Shown here: piece by piece, positions 14,286-21,871 of the stretch
Numbering within the stretch: position 1 is the first letter of the stretch
How the letters are laid out: every line of letters starts with the position of its first letter
The notes under the pieces: generated by a model
Seen by the model: only the letters and a program-made list of their open reading frames with translations
Databases searched by the model: none
Told to the model about the DNA's origin: nothing
Virus record (IMG/VR): IMGVR_UViG_3300017593_000537
Location: 1 to 35,352 of that record
Source: a virus
DNA: 35,352 nucleotides
Reading direction: 5' to 3' (one strand)
Position numbers and translations under genes: made by a program

Positions 14286-14652
14286 TTTGAAAAAAGGATT
14301 TTTGCTTGGATTAGTTGCGCTAGTATTGGTTGGCTGTGGTGACCTTGAACCTCAATCTGAGGTTGTAGCAGACAATGAACGCGCAGTAAGCCGTGACACT
14401 TATGAGGGGGATTGGCCATTCACTGCTGATAGCGGTACGTTGGGCTGCATTGATAAGGCGGCTTATTTTGATGCTGGCAATGAAACTTATGCGCTAAGCG
14501 GCTTTAGTCGTGCTTATTCTGATAGTAAAGGGCTTGGTTGGCTGCCAGTTGACCCTGAGCAGACCTTTTGGTTGGACAATCCTGATATTGCAGGGGCAAA
14601 GATTAGTGTTGGTAATATGACTTCTGATGCCTTAAAGCTTTGTGATAAGTAA
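14278..14652 (+). CDS. lipoprotein with DUF2511-like domain
   Basis: 124 residues. MADLKKGFLLGLVALVLVGC is a signal peptide with lipobox LVGC; Cys20 would be acylated. The mature part reads WPFTADSGTLGC, then ...YALSGFS..., WLDNPDIAGAKISVG and a final ALKLCDK, with Cys pairs likely to form a disulfide; this order matches what I recall of the DUF2511 family, of unknown function. Start overlaps the Mnt-like gene's end. As a phage-encoded envelope lipoprotein expressed from a lysogenic promoter, a superinfection-exclusion or lysogenic-conversion role is plausible but unproven. Confidence 0.72.
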   Translation: MADLKKGFLLGLVALVLVGCGDLEPQSEVVADNERAVSRDTYEGDWPFTADSGTLGCIDKAAYFDAGNETYALSGFSRAYSDSKGLGWLPVDPEQTFWLDNPDIAGAKISVGNMTSDALKLCDK

Positions 14653-14664
14653 AGGGGATAAGCA

Positions 14665-15186
14665 GTGATTTATGTTTTTTGGTTTATCGTCTTTGTTGTG
14701 ATTTTTAATTTATGGCTTAAATATACTAAGAGCGGCAGACGCTACAATGAAAAATTAGAGGCAGACACGGCTGCCCGTAAACAGGTCAAATTAGATAAAA
14801 AACAGGCCAAACTAGACAGAGAACGATTATCTTTACAACCACAACATGATAATTCGCCAACATCGTCAGCTAACACTAATTCTCAGTATAATCGCAGCCG
14901 TTACAGTTATGACGGCTTTGAAGATACGTCAGATGACACAACCATCTATCCGATGACGCATTGCATGACTTATACCAATCGAGATGGCATTTCTAGCACT
15001 CGTGATATTGGAATGGTTCGCGCCTATCGTCGTAGTAAACGTTGGTATATCGATGCGTATTGTTATCAGCGCGGTGAAGTCAGAACTTTTGCTGTTGAGA
15101 ATATATCCAAACTAGAAGACTTCATTGAGGGTAATACTTATACTGCAAATAATATGATTCGTGAACATATCAAGTCTTATGAGTAA
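14665..15186 (+). CDS. membrane-anchored WYL-domain-like protein
   Basis: 173 residues from GTG 14665 (AAAGGGGAT upstream). Residues 3-19 are a membrane anchor (VFWFIVFVVIFNLWL), about 25-58 a highly charged helix, 59-90 a Ser/Asn-rich linker, and about 95-160 a compact domain with YTNRDGISSTRDIGMV, RRSKRWYIDAYC and RTFAVENI. The last blocks match the WYL fold (WYxxAxC...RxFxxxxI). WYL domains are usually ligand sensors of DNA-binding regulators; a membrane-tethered one without an HTH is unusual. It is the last gene of the accessory operon and ends 1 bp from the convergent D gene. Confidence 0.68.
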   Translation: MIYVFWFIVFVVIFNLWLKYTKSGRRYNEKLEADTAARKQVKLDKKQAKLDRERLSLQPQHDNSPTSSANTNSQYNRSRYSYDGFEDTSDDTTIYPMTHCMTYTNRDGISSTRDIGMVRAYRRSKRWYIDAYCYQRGEVRTFAVENISKLEDFIEGNTYTANNMIREHIKSYE

Positions 15187-15187
15187 C

Positions 15188-16198
15188 CTAGATCCCAGCC
15201 TCACACTTAATACCAGTACTATAACCACTGCCTGATAGGTCATGTGTCACTTCTACGACCGTCCATTGATGTTGATCAATATAAGGTCTAAAGCCTCTCA
15301 CTGTCGCAGGGCTATCAGCAATAATATCAGGACGTGCTACTGCTAACGTCAAATCAAAGCTCGCCACTTGGCGGGCTTTTTTATTGGCGCTCGCTTTTGC
15401 CTTGGATACTGCCTCTGATTTACTCTTGGCAGGTTTAGTTAGTACATGAGACTTGTCATTGGGTAGGGCGTCCATCGGTTTGGACTTACCGTCTTTGACG
15501 CTGATATGCTTAGTCTTACCCGATTTATCATCATGATAGCTTGCTGTCGTCTCGTCATAGTCGCTGGTACGATCGGCGCGACTATAACGATGACTGTCGC
15601 CAGACTGACGAGTGATAGTGACTTCTCCCAATGCTGTCCCTGAAGGTGATCTTGCATTGGCAATCGGTTTGATAATCAGCCGTCCCGCCTTAATCGTACA
15701 CATCAAATCATGGTCATCACAAAGCCTGGTTAATAGATTGATATCACTCTCACGGTGCTGATCGATATGATCGATCATTATTGCTGACACTGCATTATCA
15801 ATGGCCAATATCAATTCATGACGTTTGGCCACACTCGACGCTATTTCACCAAGCTTGTGCTGATGGTAGCTGTCACTGCGTTTTACCTTCAATGATGACT
15901 TGAAATCGGCTGACTTGGCGCGGATCTGAAGCTGGTCAGGTGTGCCACTGTGCTCGGCTTGATCAATGGTAAATGTGCCTTTGTCTATCATATCACCAGT
16001 ATCAGGCATCGCGAGCCATAGCCTTATCTCATTACCATTGGTAGGTAAGGGCAGCGCCGCGTCATGATCAGATAGTGTCAGTGATAATTCATCTGCTTCA
16101 GTACCACGCTTGTCTGTCATTGAGAGACTAATCAGACGCTTCTCAACCTGCGCTGTGCGATCAATACCTTCGATTGTGAGCTTGAATAAGTTGGTCAT
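15188..16198 (-). CDS. D: P2 gpD-like tail protein
   Basis: 336 residues of the P2 gpD (late control D / tail hub) family. It starts MTNLFKLTIEGIDRTAQVEKR and includes the typical SLTLSDHDAALPLP and RLCDDHDLMCTIKAGRLIIKP blocks. gpD forms the baseplate hub at the tube end, around the spike gpV. Slightly shorter than P2 D (387). It overlaps gene U by 4 bp (ATGA) and is the last tail gene, convergent with the accessory operon at a distance of 1 bp and without a visible terminator. Confidence 0.92.
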   Translation of the reverse strand: MTNLFKLTIEGIDRTAQVEKRLISLSMTDKRGTEADELSLTLSDHDAALPLPTNGNEIRLWLAMPDTGDMIDKGTFTIDQAEHSGTPDQLQIRAKSADFKSSLKVKRSDSYHQHKLGEIASSVAKRHELILAIDNAVSAIMIDHIDQHRESDINLLTRLCDDHDLMCTIKAGRLIIKPIANARSPSGTALGEVTITRQSGDSHRYSRADRTSDYDETTASYHDDKSGKTKHISVKDGKSKPMDALPNDKSHVLTKPAKSKSEAVSKAKASANKKARQVASFDLTLAVARPDIIADSPATVRGFRPYIDQHQWTVVEVTHDLSGSGYSTGIKCEAGI

Positions 16199-16620
16199 AC
16201 GTCTGCTCGATCTTGATCTAAGATGGCTACTTGCTCACGCTCGCTATCATCTGCCAGCTTGAGTGCTAAGCTAAAGCTAATTTTGCGAGCAGTGCCATCT
16301 GACAATAAGTGTGATTGAGTCTCACTGATGTCAGTGATGTAGCACATGCCATAGTAGTAACCATTGCCATTCATGAGCGCGTAGGTCTTACCAGTGGCGG
16401 CCATATCACGTAATTCATCTAACGACACAATACCGTTGGTGATCTCTGGATATAGTGTGCCTGATAGCGATATGTCGTCGTTATCTTGGCCTATATACTG
16501 CATATGTGGTCTGGTACCGACAGCGTTGCCAGTGCCAAAACGATAACCAGACTTGCGCGATATCTCATCAAATGCCGCGCTGGTGGTCTCAAATACAAAC
16601 AATCCTAAACTGGCTAACAT
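16195..16620 (-). CDS. U: P2 gpU-like tail protein
   Basis: 141 residues. MLASLGLFVFETTSAAFDEI followed by SLSGTLYPEITNG and YALMNGNGYYYGMCYITDI is the pattern of P2 gpU, needed in tail assembly. P2 U is 159 residues. It lies between T and D, overlapping D by 4 bp, as in P2. Confidence 0.92.
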   Translation of the reverse strand: MLASLGLFVFETTSAAFDEISRKSGYRFGTGNAVGTRPHMQYIGQDNDDISLSGTLYPEITNGIVSLDELRDMAATGKTYALMNGNGYYYGMCYITDISETQSHLLSDGTARKISFSLALKLADDSEREQVAILDQDRADV

Positions 16621-16640
16621 AAAATAATCCTTATATGCCC

Positions 16641-19133
16641 TTAATCAATATCAGATAAGCGGCTACTCTGACGTGCCATTTGATTGCGTTGTTCTGCTGC
16701 CAATGCGCGCTGGACTTCACGCGCTACGGCTTGCGGATCGGTTGCGCCATGAATGTTGATAGTGATATTGCCACTACTCATACCGCCCATCATCGCCATA
16801 CTAGACTGGCCACGAGGCGGCAAGATAGATTTGCGGCTGTCGATACTGATAGGTGCATAATCATTGATTTGGCCAGCGATAGATTTAGTGGCACTGACGG
16901 GGATGCCAGCATTGGATAATATGCCACGTCCCAAGCCTTGCATCATATAACCGCCATAGCTGTCAAAGACTCGGCTAGGGCTGTGAATGTCCATTCCTTT
17001 TGAACCCGTAAATGCACCCTTGATACGTCCAACGATATTGCTGATTGAGTTGATCACCGCTTGCGCCCTGCCTAAGATGCCGTTTTTTAGCCCTTCGAGC
17101 ATATTGGCGCCGTACTGCCTGAAGGTCGCACCCAGACCAGCCAAGTAACCCCAGACGGCAGAAAACGCTGCCGTAAAGGCGCTGACTGGACTAAAATTCG
17201 TTATAAAGGATCTAAGCGCCTGAATGCCCATATTGAATATGGCTTTGATACGTTCCCAAAGCGCCGCAAACATCGGCCCTAGGGTGTCCCAGTTCTTATA
17301 AATGGTAAAAGCCAGTACTGCTAATGCTAGGCATAGTGCCAAAATAGGGTTTGCCATGAGCGTGAGCGTCAATGCTCTAACAGCACCACCAATCATACCG
17401 AATGCTTTGGCCAATAGCCCCAACGGTGTCAGTGTCGTCGGTAGTCCCATCGTGATCAGTGATGCACGTAGTAATGCCATAGGGCCTAAAATAGTTAGCA
17501 TGATCGCGCCTAGGCCACCAATAACGACTGCACCAATGGCTAACGTGGCGAACATTGTCCCTAGTACTGACATTAGCTGTGGATGAGCATTGGCGAACGC
17601 GGTCAAACGCTGGGTCATGACCGTGATCGTCTGAATAAATTCACGTAGCGCACCGCCGTTGGCATTAAAAATGGAGGTTCTAAGAGCATCAATGGCCGAC
17701 GTCATCGCTTTGTAGTCACCTGTTGTATTGTCGCCCATCGTTTTTGACAATCCAGCGGCTTCTCCTTGAGCGTTTTGCAAGTCAGTGATTAATGTTTGTA
17801 ACTTGCCATTGCCAGCTTCAGCAACTAAGACAGCTAAAGCACCACCGGCTTCTTCTCCCGCAATGCCTTTGAACAATTCTGATTGTTCTGCATTACCCAA
17901 ATTTTTACTTTTATCGTGAATCTCTTTTAATATATCTGGCATTTGGCGCAAGTTACCATTTGCGTCGGAAGTCTTAATACCTAATCTATCAAGTGCCTCA
18001 ATCGTCGCTTTTGGGCCTGCTGCCATTCTAGACATAATAGCCCGCATAGCTGTACCGGCCATACTCGCTTGGATACCTGCATCGCCCAACTTACCAGCCA
18101 TTGCTGCTGATTGCTCTAATGACACACCTAGTAGTGCGGCGCCTGGTGCGGCATACTTCATGGTTTCGCCAAGCATTTCAATATTTGTGTTTGAACGGGT
18201 AAAAGTACCTGCCAATACATCGCCAAGCTTACTCATCTTAGAGGGGTCGATCTTCATGCCTGAGAGAATATTTGACGCGATATCAGCTGTTCGGTCTAAC
18301 TCCATGCCACCAGCTAAAGCAAGATCAAGCATCCCGGGCATGGCAGCTCTTACAGATTCAGGTGTAAAACCAGCCATCGCTAAGAACGTCTGTCCAGCCG
18401 CGGCATCGGCTGATGTGAACTGAGTAGACGCGCCTAGCTCTTTAGCTTGTGCAACAAGCGCTTGATACTGTGGACTGTTTTTATCCAGACGAGTGACCGC
18501 TTGAACTTTACTCAGGTTCTGTTCCAACTCAATACCGGGCTGAATAAAACGAGCGCCAGCATAGGTTGCTGCTGCACCGCCTACGGCCAGTCCTAGGGCT
18601 TTGTTCCGCATATCACCCATTTGCTGTGATTGACGTTCAAGCTGTCGAACCTCGTTCATCCGCCGCCGCTGCTCTGCCAGCTGCTGATTAGTGCGCTCGA
18701 TATTACGCGCAAGCTCACGCTCATGATCAGATAGATTATTGGTGCTAATACCTGCATCTGATAAACGACCGCGTAGCTGCTGCAGGTGTTGACGCTGACT
18801 ATCAAGGCGAGCATTCAAGCGCTGTGATTCACGTCCTGCAGCCTCAAATTGACGAATCAATGTGGCGCTAGGATTGGCCGTATCGCGCATTTGCTGCTCT
18901 AACTGCTGTAGTCGGGCACGGCTACGGGTAGCAGCCTCTGAGGTTTCGGCTAGCGCTTGTTTTTGTTGTCTGAAGCTGTTGATCAAGCCTTGCTGTGACT
19001 GAAGTTTACGCGCTGCTTGTGCTGTCTCACCAAACTGACGACCTAAGCGATCGGCTTGGCTAGCGATTGAGCGCATGGGTGCAGTCATGCGGTCGATAAG
19101 TTCTATCTGTGCTCGAAAGCTTAGGTCTGCCAT
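16641..19133 (-). CDS. T: tail tape measure protein (P2 gpT-like)
   Basis: 830 residues, close to P2 gpT (815). The N-terminal third is a long coiled coil rich in Gln/Arg (about 15-190). Then comes the TP901-type tape-measure core (VQAVTRLDKNSPQYQALVAQ, later AMAGKLGDAGIQASMAGTAM), several hydrophobic segments (about 510-620, GTMFATLAIGAVVIGGLGAI) and a Gly-rich C-terminus. The protein sets tail length and is ejected on infection; the hydrophobic part may insert in the host membrane. Gene order E'-T-U-D is conserved. Confidence 0.95.
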   Translation of the reverse strand: MADLSFRAQIELIDRMTAPMRSIASQADRLGRQFGETAQAARKLQSQQGLINSFRQQKQALAETSEAATRSRARLQQLEQQMRDTANPSATLIRQFEAAGRESQRLNARLDSQRQHLQQLRGRLSDAGISTNNLSDHERELARNIERTNQQLAEQRRRMNEVRQLERQSQQMGDMRNKALGLAVGGAAATYAGARFIQPGIELEQNLSKVQAVTRLDKNSPQYQALVAQAKELGASTQFTSADAAAGQTFLAMAGFTPESVRAAMPGMLDLALAGGMELDRTADIASNILSGMKIDPSKMSKLGDVLAGTFTRSNTNIEMLGETMKYAAPGAALLGVSLEQSAAMAGKLGDAGIQASMAGTAMRAIMSRMAAGPKATIEALDRLGIKTSDANGNLRQMPDILKEIHDKSKNLGNAEQSELFKGIAGEEAGGALAVLVAEAGNGKLQTLITDLQNAQGEAAGLSKTMGDNTTGDYKAMTSAIDALRTSIFNANGGALREFIQTITVMTQRLTAFANAHPQLMSVLGTMFATLAIGAVVIGGLGAIMLTILGPMALLRASLITMGLPTTLTPLGLLAKAFGMIGGAVRALTLTLMANPILALCLALAVLAFTIYKNWDTLGPMFAALWERIKAIFNMGIQALRSFITNFSPVSAFTAAFSAVWGYLAGLGATFRQYGANMLEGLKNGILGRAQAVINSISNIVGRIKGAFTGSKGMDIHSPSRVFDSYGGYMMQGLGRGILSNAGIPVSATKSIAGQINDYAPISIDSRKSILPPRGQSSMAMMGGMSSGNITINIHGATDPQAVAREVQRALAAEQRNQMARQSSRLSDID

Positions 19134-19212
19134 GTATTTGCGCCCACTTTATTGTTGATATCAATGATGCTGATGTTGTCCTGGTTTCCTCATTCGTGAA
19201 GGAACCAAGTTA

Positions 19213-19664
19213 TCATTCATCAGGGTTATTACGGATACGCGCTCGTTCGCGCCAATCGGCAAGCTCTTCGATCGTCATGTGATACATCGCCTCTGGTGTC
19301 CAGCCGAACACCAAGGCGATGTCTGCCATACAGTCTTCTACGCGGTTGGGATAGCTGCGGTTTCTGCTTGCAACTGATGTTTCGCCTTGGTAAAAAAACT
19401 GGCAATAGTTAACCCCACATCCATCAAATCAGCGGCATCCATGTTTTTGACTTCATGCTCATGGATAACTGGGTTACTGATACGAGGGAGTACTACGGCT
19501 AGGGCATCGACTTTGGCCATTGAAATGTCAATCAGTGATTGGCCACGCAAGTCGCCGCCCATTGGACGACGCAGGGTAAATTCTTTAATCTCTTTTTGCT
19601 TGTCGCCAGTACCGCGAATGATAGGGTAGTCTAGTTCGATAGTTGGCATATCATTATTGTTCAT
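19213..19664 (-). CDS. E': gpE+E' tail assembly chaperone made by -1 frameshift
   Basis: A -1 shift at the seven-T run (19392-19398) after about 91 codons of E continues in the overlapping frame to TGA at 19213-19215, adding 59 residues that start YQGETSVASRNRSYPN. This tail contains MADIALVFGWTPEAMYHMTI and EELADWRERARI, the signature of the P2 GpE family, so the coding potential is certain. The product is about 150 residues (P2 E+E' is 142). Both forms are assembly factors that coat the tape measure. It is a joined reading frame, listed apart from E. Confidence 0.85.
19338..19664 (-). CDS. E: tail assembly protein gpE (unshifted product)
   Basis: 108 residues, P2 gpE-like: MNNNDMPTIELDYPIIRGTG, then EFTLRRPMGGDLRGQSLIDI, typical of phage tail assembly chaperones of the E/gp41 type. 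Without frameshifting, translation passes the T run and ends 17 codons later. Its ratio to E+E' normally matters for tail assembly. Located between FII and T as in P2. Confidence 0.92.
   Translation of the reverse strand: MNNNDMPTIELDYPIIRGTGDKQKEIKEFTLRRPMGGDLRGQSLIDISMAKVDALAVVLPRISNPVIHEHEVKNMDAADLMDVGLTIASFFTKAKHQLQAETAAIPTA
19392..19398 (-). promoter_or_regulatory. -1 ribosomal frameshift site T TTT TTT in gene E
   Basis: In the zero frame the codons are AGT TTT TTT ACC, giving the heptamer T TTT TTT. A -1 slip continues as TAC CAA GGC and opens the conserved E' frame. P2 uses T TTT TTG at the same place. Confidence 0.85.
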
Positions 19665-19746
19665 GGTGTATCCTTAATCAGTAATTTTTAGTCGATGTTT
19701 TAATCAAATAGGTGTCTGGTTTGGCCACTTAATTTGTATGATTAAT

Positions 19747-20274
19747 TTAGAACGTAGTGAATAGTCCCATTGCTTCACGGATCTCTTTTAGGCGGTCTTC
19801 ACCATTGACGATACACTTCATCGCCATGGCATCAATCTCAATGATGTCTTCACCGTCTACGACCAGCCTGTAATACGCCAATGAATACTTGAACGACTCT
19901 TCTGTGTCGTCACCTAGCTTGGCGCTACCAGGGTCGATCTCTTCTAAGCGACCACGGCAATAGATATCGACAGCCGACACACTGCAGTCATCATCACGCT
20001 GATACGCACCTGAATACGACAAGACGACCTTATCAATACCAGCACGCGCAAAGTCGCGGTACAAATCTGCTTCGTGACCACCGCATTTGATGGTCATCTC
20101 CATGGCTTCTTGGCCCAAGTCGACCTTGACCGGCATATCCATACCACCAGCACGATACTCTTCGAGTACGCGAGTCAGTTTGGGCAGCTCAATCTCTGGG
20201 ATCTGACCTTGATAGCGTTTTTGGTTACCAAGGCCTTTGTAAGCCATGAAGTTCTTTAATTTACGAGGTAACAT
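19747..20274 (-). CDS. FII: tail tube protein (P2 gpFII-like)
   Basis: 175 residues (P2 FII is 172). MLPRKLKNFMAYKGLGNQ and KLTRVLEEYRAGGMDMPV are characteristic of the phage major tail tube family. The tube is the inner channel around which the sheath (FI) contracts. It lies 39 bp after the C-terminal half of the sheath gene, so it belongs to the same unit. Confidence 0.95.
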   Translation of the reverse strand: MLPRKLKNFMAYKGLGNQKRYQGQIPEIELPKLTRVLEEYRAGGMDMPVKVDLGQEAMEMTIKCGGHEADLYRDFARAGIDKVVLSYSGAYQRDDDCSVSAVDIYCRGRLEEIDPGSAKLGDDTEESFKYSLAYYRLVVDGEDIIEIDAMAMKCIVNGEDRLKEIREAMGLFTTF

Positions 20275-20313
20275 AGGGGTTCCTTTTTTAGTAATAGGGT
20301 CGTCAGGTGGCTA

Positions 20314-20913
20314 TTAGGCCGCTGCTGCTACCAAGTCGGCAAAGTTGACCAGGTATGTATCTGTGATCGTCTGATTTAGGTTAAGGTTCTCTAAGTTAGG
20401 AACTGGGGTAAAGTCATAATCTAGATACAGCTTGCCTTGCATGAGCAGCGTTTCGCTGTTTAGCTCGGTGTTGTACCAGCATTTTGCACCGATTAAATAG
20501 CCGAAATTGACCATCTCCTGCAGCTTGGCATTGATGGCACGAATGATGTCACGGACAGTCGTTGGCGATAGCGGCTGATCGATGAACTGAAAGCAGCCAT
20601 TGATGATCGTATCGAGCAAAAACTGCGAGGTACGCACGACCGGCTCAAACATATACTCAGGCTTATCAGAGCAGGTATGACTGCCCCAAAAGCGAAAGCC
20701 ATTGTGTTGAATGAGGCTGGTCACGTCATTGGCGTTTAGATAGCCGACTTCAGTATCAGGATCTTCTAGATCCCAGGTACGTGGATATTTGATACCACTA
20801 ACAGTATCAATGGCGACGTTGGACAGCGACTTGACAAAGCTATACTGGTGCGTCTTGTCTAAATGAGCGCGTAATGCTGCGGCCACGGCGATGATTGGGG
20901 TTACTTGGGTCAT
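20314..20913 (-). CDS. FI: tail sheath protein, C-terminal half (split FI)
   Basis: 199 residues that align with the second half of P2 gpFI: SFVKSLSNVAIDTVSGIKYP, then NGFRFWGSHTCSD, SPTTVRDIIRAINAKLQEMV, and KLYLDYDFTPVPNLENLNL. It contains the domain that carries the C-terminal arm linking neighbouring subunits in contractile sheaths. ATG 20913 has AAGGA 6 nt upstream, so it is translated on its own. It starts at MTQVTPIIAVAAALRAHLDK, just where the N-half breaks off, so little or no sheath sequence is lost. Whether the halves assemble into a working sheath is open. Confidence 0.9.
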   Translation of the reverse strand: MTQVTPIIAVAAALRAHLDKTHQYSFVKSLSNVAIDTVSGIKYPRTWDLEDPDTEVGYLNANDVTSLIQHNGFRFWGSHTCSDKPEYMFEPVVRTSQFLLDTIINGCFQFIDQPLSPTTVRDIIRAINAKLQEMVNFGYLIGAKCWYNTELNSETLLMQGKLYLDYDFTPVPNLENLNLNQTITDTYLVNFADLVAAAA

Positions 20914-20944
20914 GGTGCTTCCTTATTTTATTAAAACCTACTTA

Positions 20945-21871
20945 TCAGACTGTGATTCTAGGTAGTATGCGTATGTATGAACCTGCCGTTCCTAAGGAGT
21001 ATGTCGATAAAGACTCTCCCAAAACTCTGACTTTCGTTGCATCCGATAAATCCACATTAAACGTAAAGTCCATATTGTGTGTCGCGGTATTTGTATTTTT
21101 AAAAACAACAGAATTTTCGGTAAATGTCAAAGTACCAAAAGTATAGGCGTTAGTTCCGGATTGATTAGCTTTAGTTAGATTCAATGAATCAGTTCCATAC
21201 CATAATCCCGAGCTACGAGTCTTATCTTTAGCGCTAAGTAATGTAAACAACACGTTATCTAACTCATCGAGTATCTCAAATCTCATAGTATGGCTATCGT
21301 TATCTGACGCAGAATTTCTACCATACACAAGTAACTCCCAATCAATGTCGAACATATCTATGGTTTTTATTTTTTCGCTTGTAGATAGTGGTTGTACATT
21401 ATCGGAATAAACATAGTCAAATAACCCTATATCCTTAGTGTTGCCAAAGTATTCTAACCAAGTAGGAGAAGTTGTGTTAGTAACGTCAAATTTATCTTGG
21501 TATCCGTAAGGGCTTGCGAAAGATATGAGTAGGAAGCCTGTTTCTCTATTGGAAGTAACTATTTCGCTTGCATTGCTGATCGGTGATTCAGCATAACCAT
21601 CGTTATCAACAAACGAAGCTCTGACGGTAATAACTTTGCCCACCTCAGCCGATTTAAGCACATAGGTTTTAATGATGGCACCTGATATTGCTACACTATC
21701 AGCGTACCACTGATAATCCACGTTCGTAGGTACGCCGTTTGCGTCTGTGACAATAGCGGTTAGTATTTCCCCGACTTTAGCTGTGCCAATAATTGTTACA
21801 TTGGCAGGATTGTTCACTGGTGAAGGCGTAACAATCGGCGGGGTTGCTACTTTCCCGCTGGAACGCCCCAT
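20945..21871 (-). CDS. Ig-like / beta-rich ORF inserted in the sheath gene, probable -1 frameshift extension
   Basis: 308 codons between the two sheath halves. After a Pro/Thr/Asn linker (ATPPIVTPSPVNNPAN) comes an Ig-like domain (about 27-105) with GTAKVGEILTAIVTDANGV, YQWYADSVAISGA and VGKVITVRASFVDNDG. A ~200-residue beta-rich part follows, with no family I recognise, perhaps a carbohydrate-binding fold. ATG 21871 lies inside the N-half gene with no ribosome binding site, so the likely entry is the -1 slip at 21850-21856, which adds residues from Val8 on. Ig-like domains are known decorations of phage virions, some added by frameshifting. The stretch looks AT-richer than its neighbours, suggesting a separate origin. 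Confidence 0.75.
   Translation of the reverse strand: MGRSSGKVATPPIVTPSPVNNPANVTIIGTAKVGEILTAIVTDANGVPTNVDYQWYADSVAISGAIIKTYVLKSAEVGKVITVRASFVDNDGYAESPISNASEIVTSNRETGFLLISFASPYGYQDKFDVTNTTSPTWLEYFGNTKDIGLFDYVYSDNVQPLSTSEKIKTIDMFDIDWELLVYGRNSASDNDSHTMRFEILDELDNVLFTLLSAKDKTRSSGLWYGTDSLNLTKANQSGTNAYTFGTLTFTENSVVFKNTNTATHNMDFTFNVDLSDATKVRVLGESLSTYSLGTAGSYIRILPRITV

Noticed and set aside
16680-18423. Several rightward frames inside the tape measure gene
   Set aside because: All lie opposite the 830-aa tape measure gene and show shadow-like Ser/Ala/Pro composition; none has homology or a ribosome binding site.
20493-20702. Leftward 69-codon frame inside the sheath C-half
   Set aside because: It is a shadow of the sheath gene in another frame, rich in Ser/Cys/Arg, with no ribosome binding site.
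20914-21849. Self-splicing intron or intein as explanation of the split sheath
   Set aside because: No homing endonuclease, intein splice motifs (Cys/Ser start, His-Asn end) or group I/II core seen, and the C-half has its own ATG and ribosome binding site.
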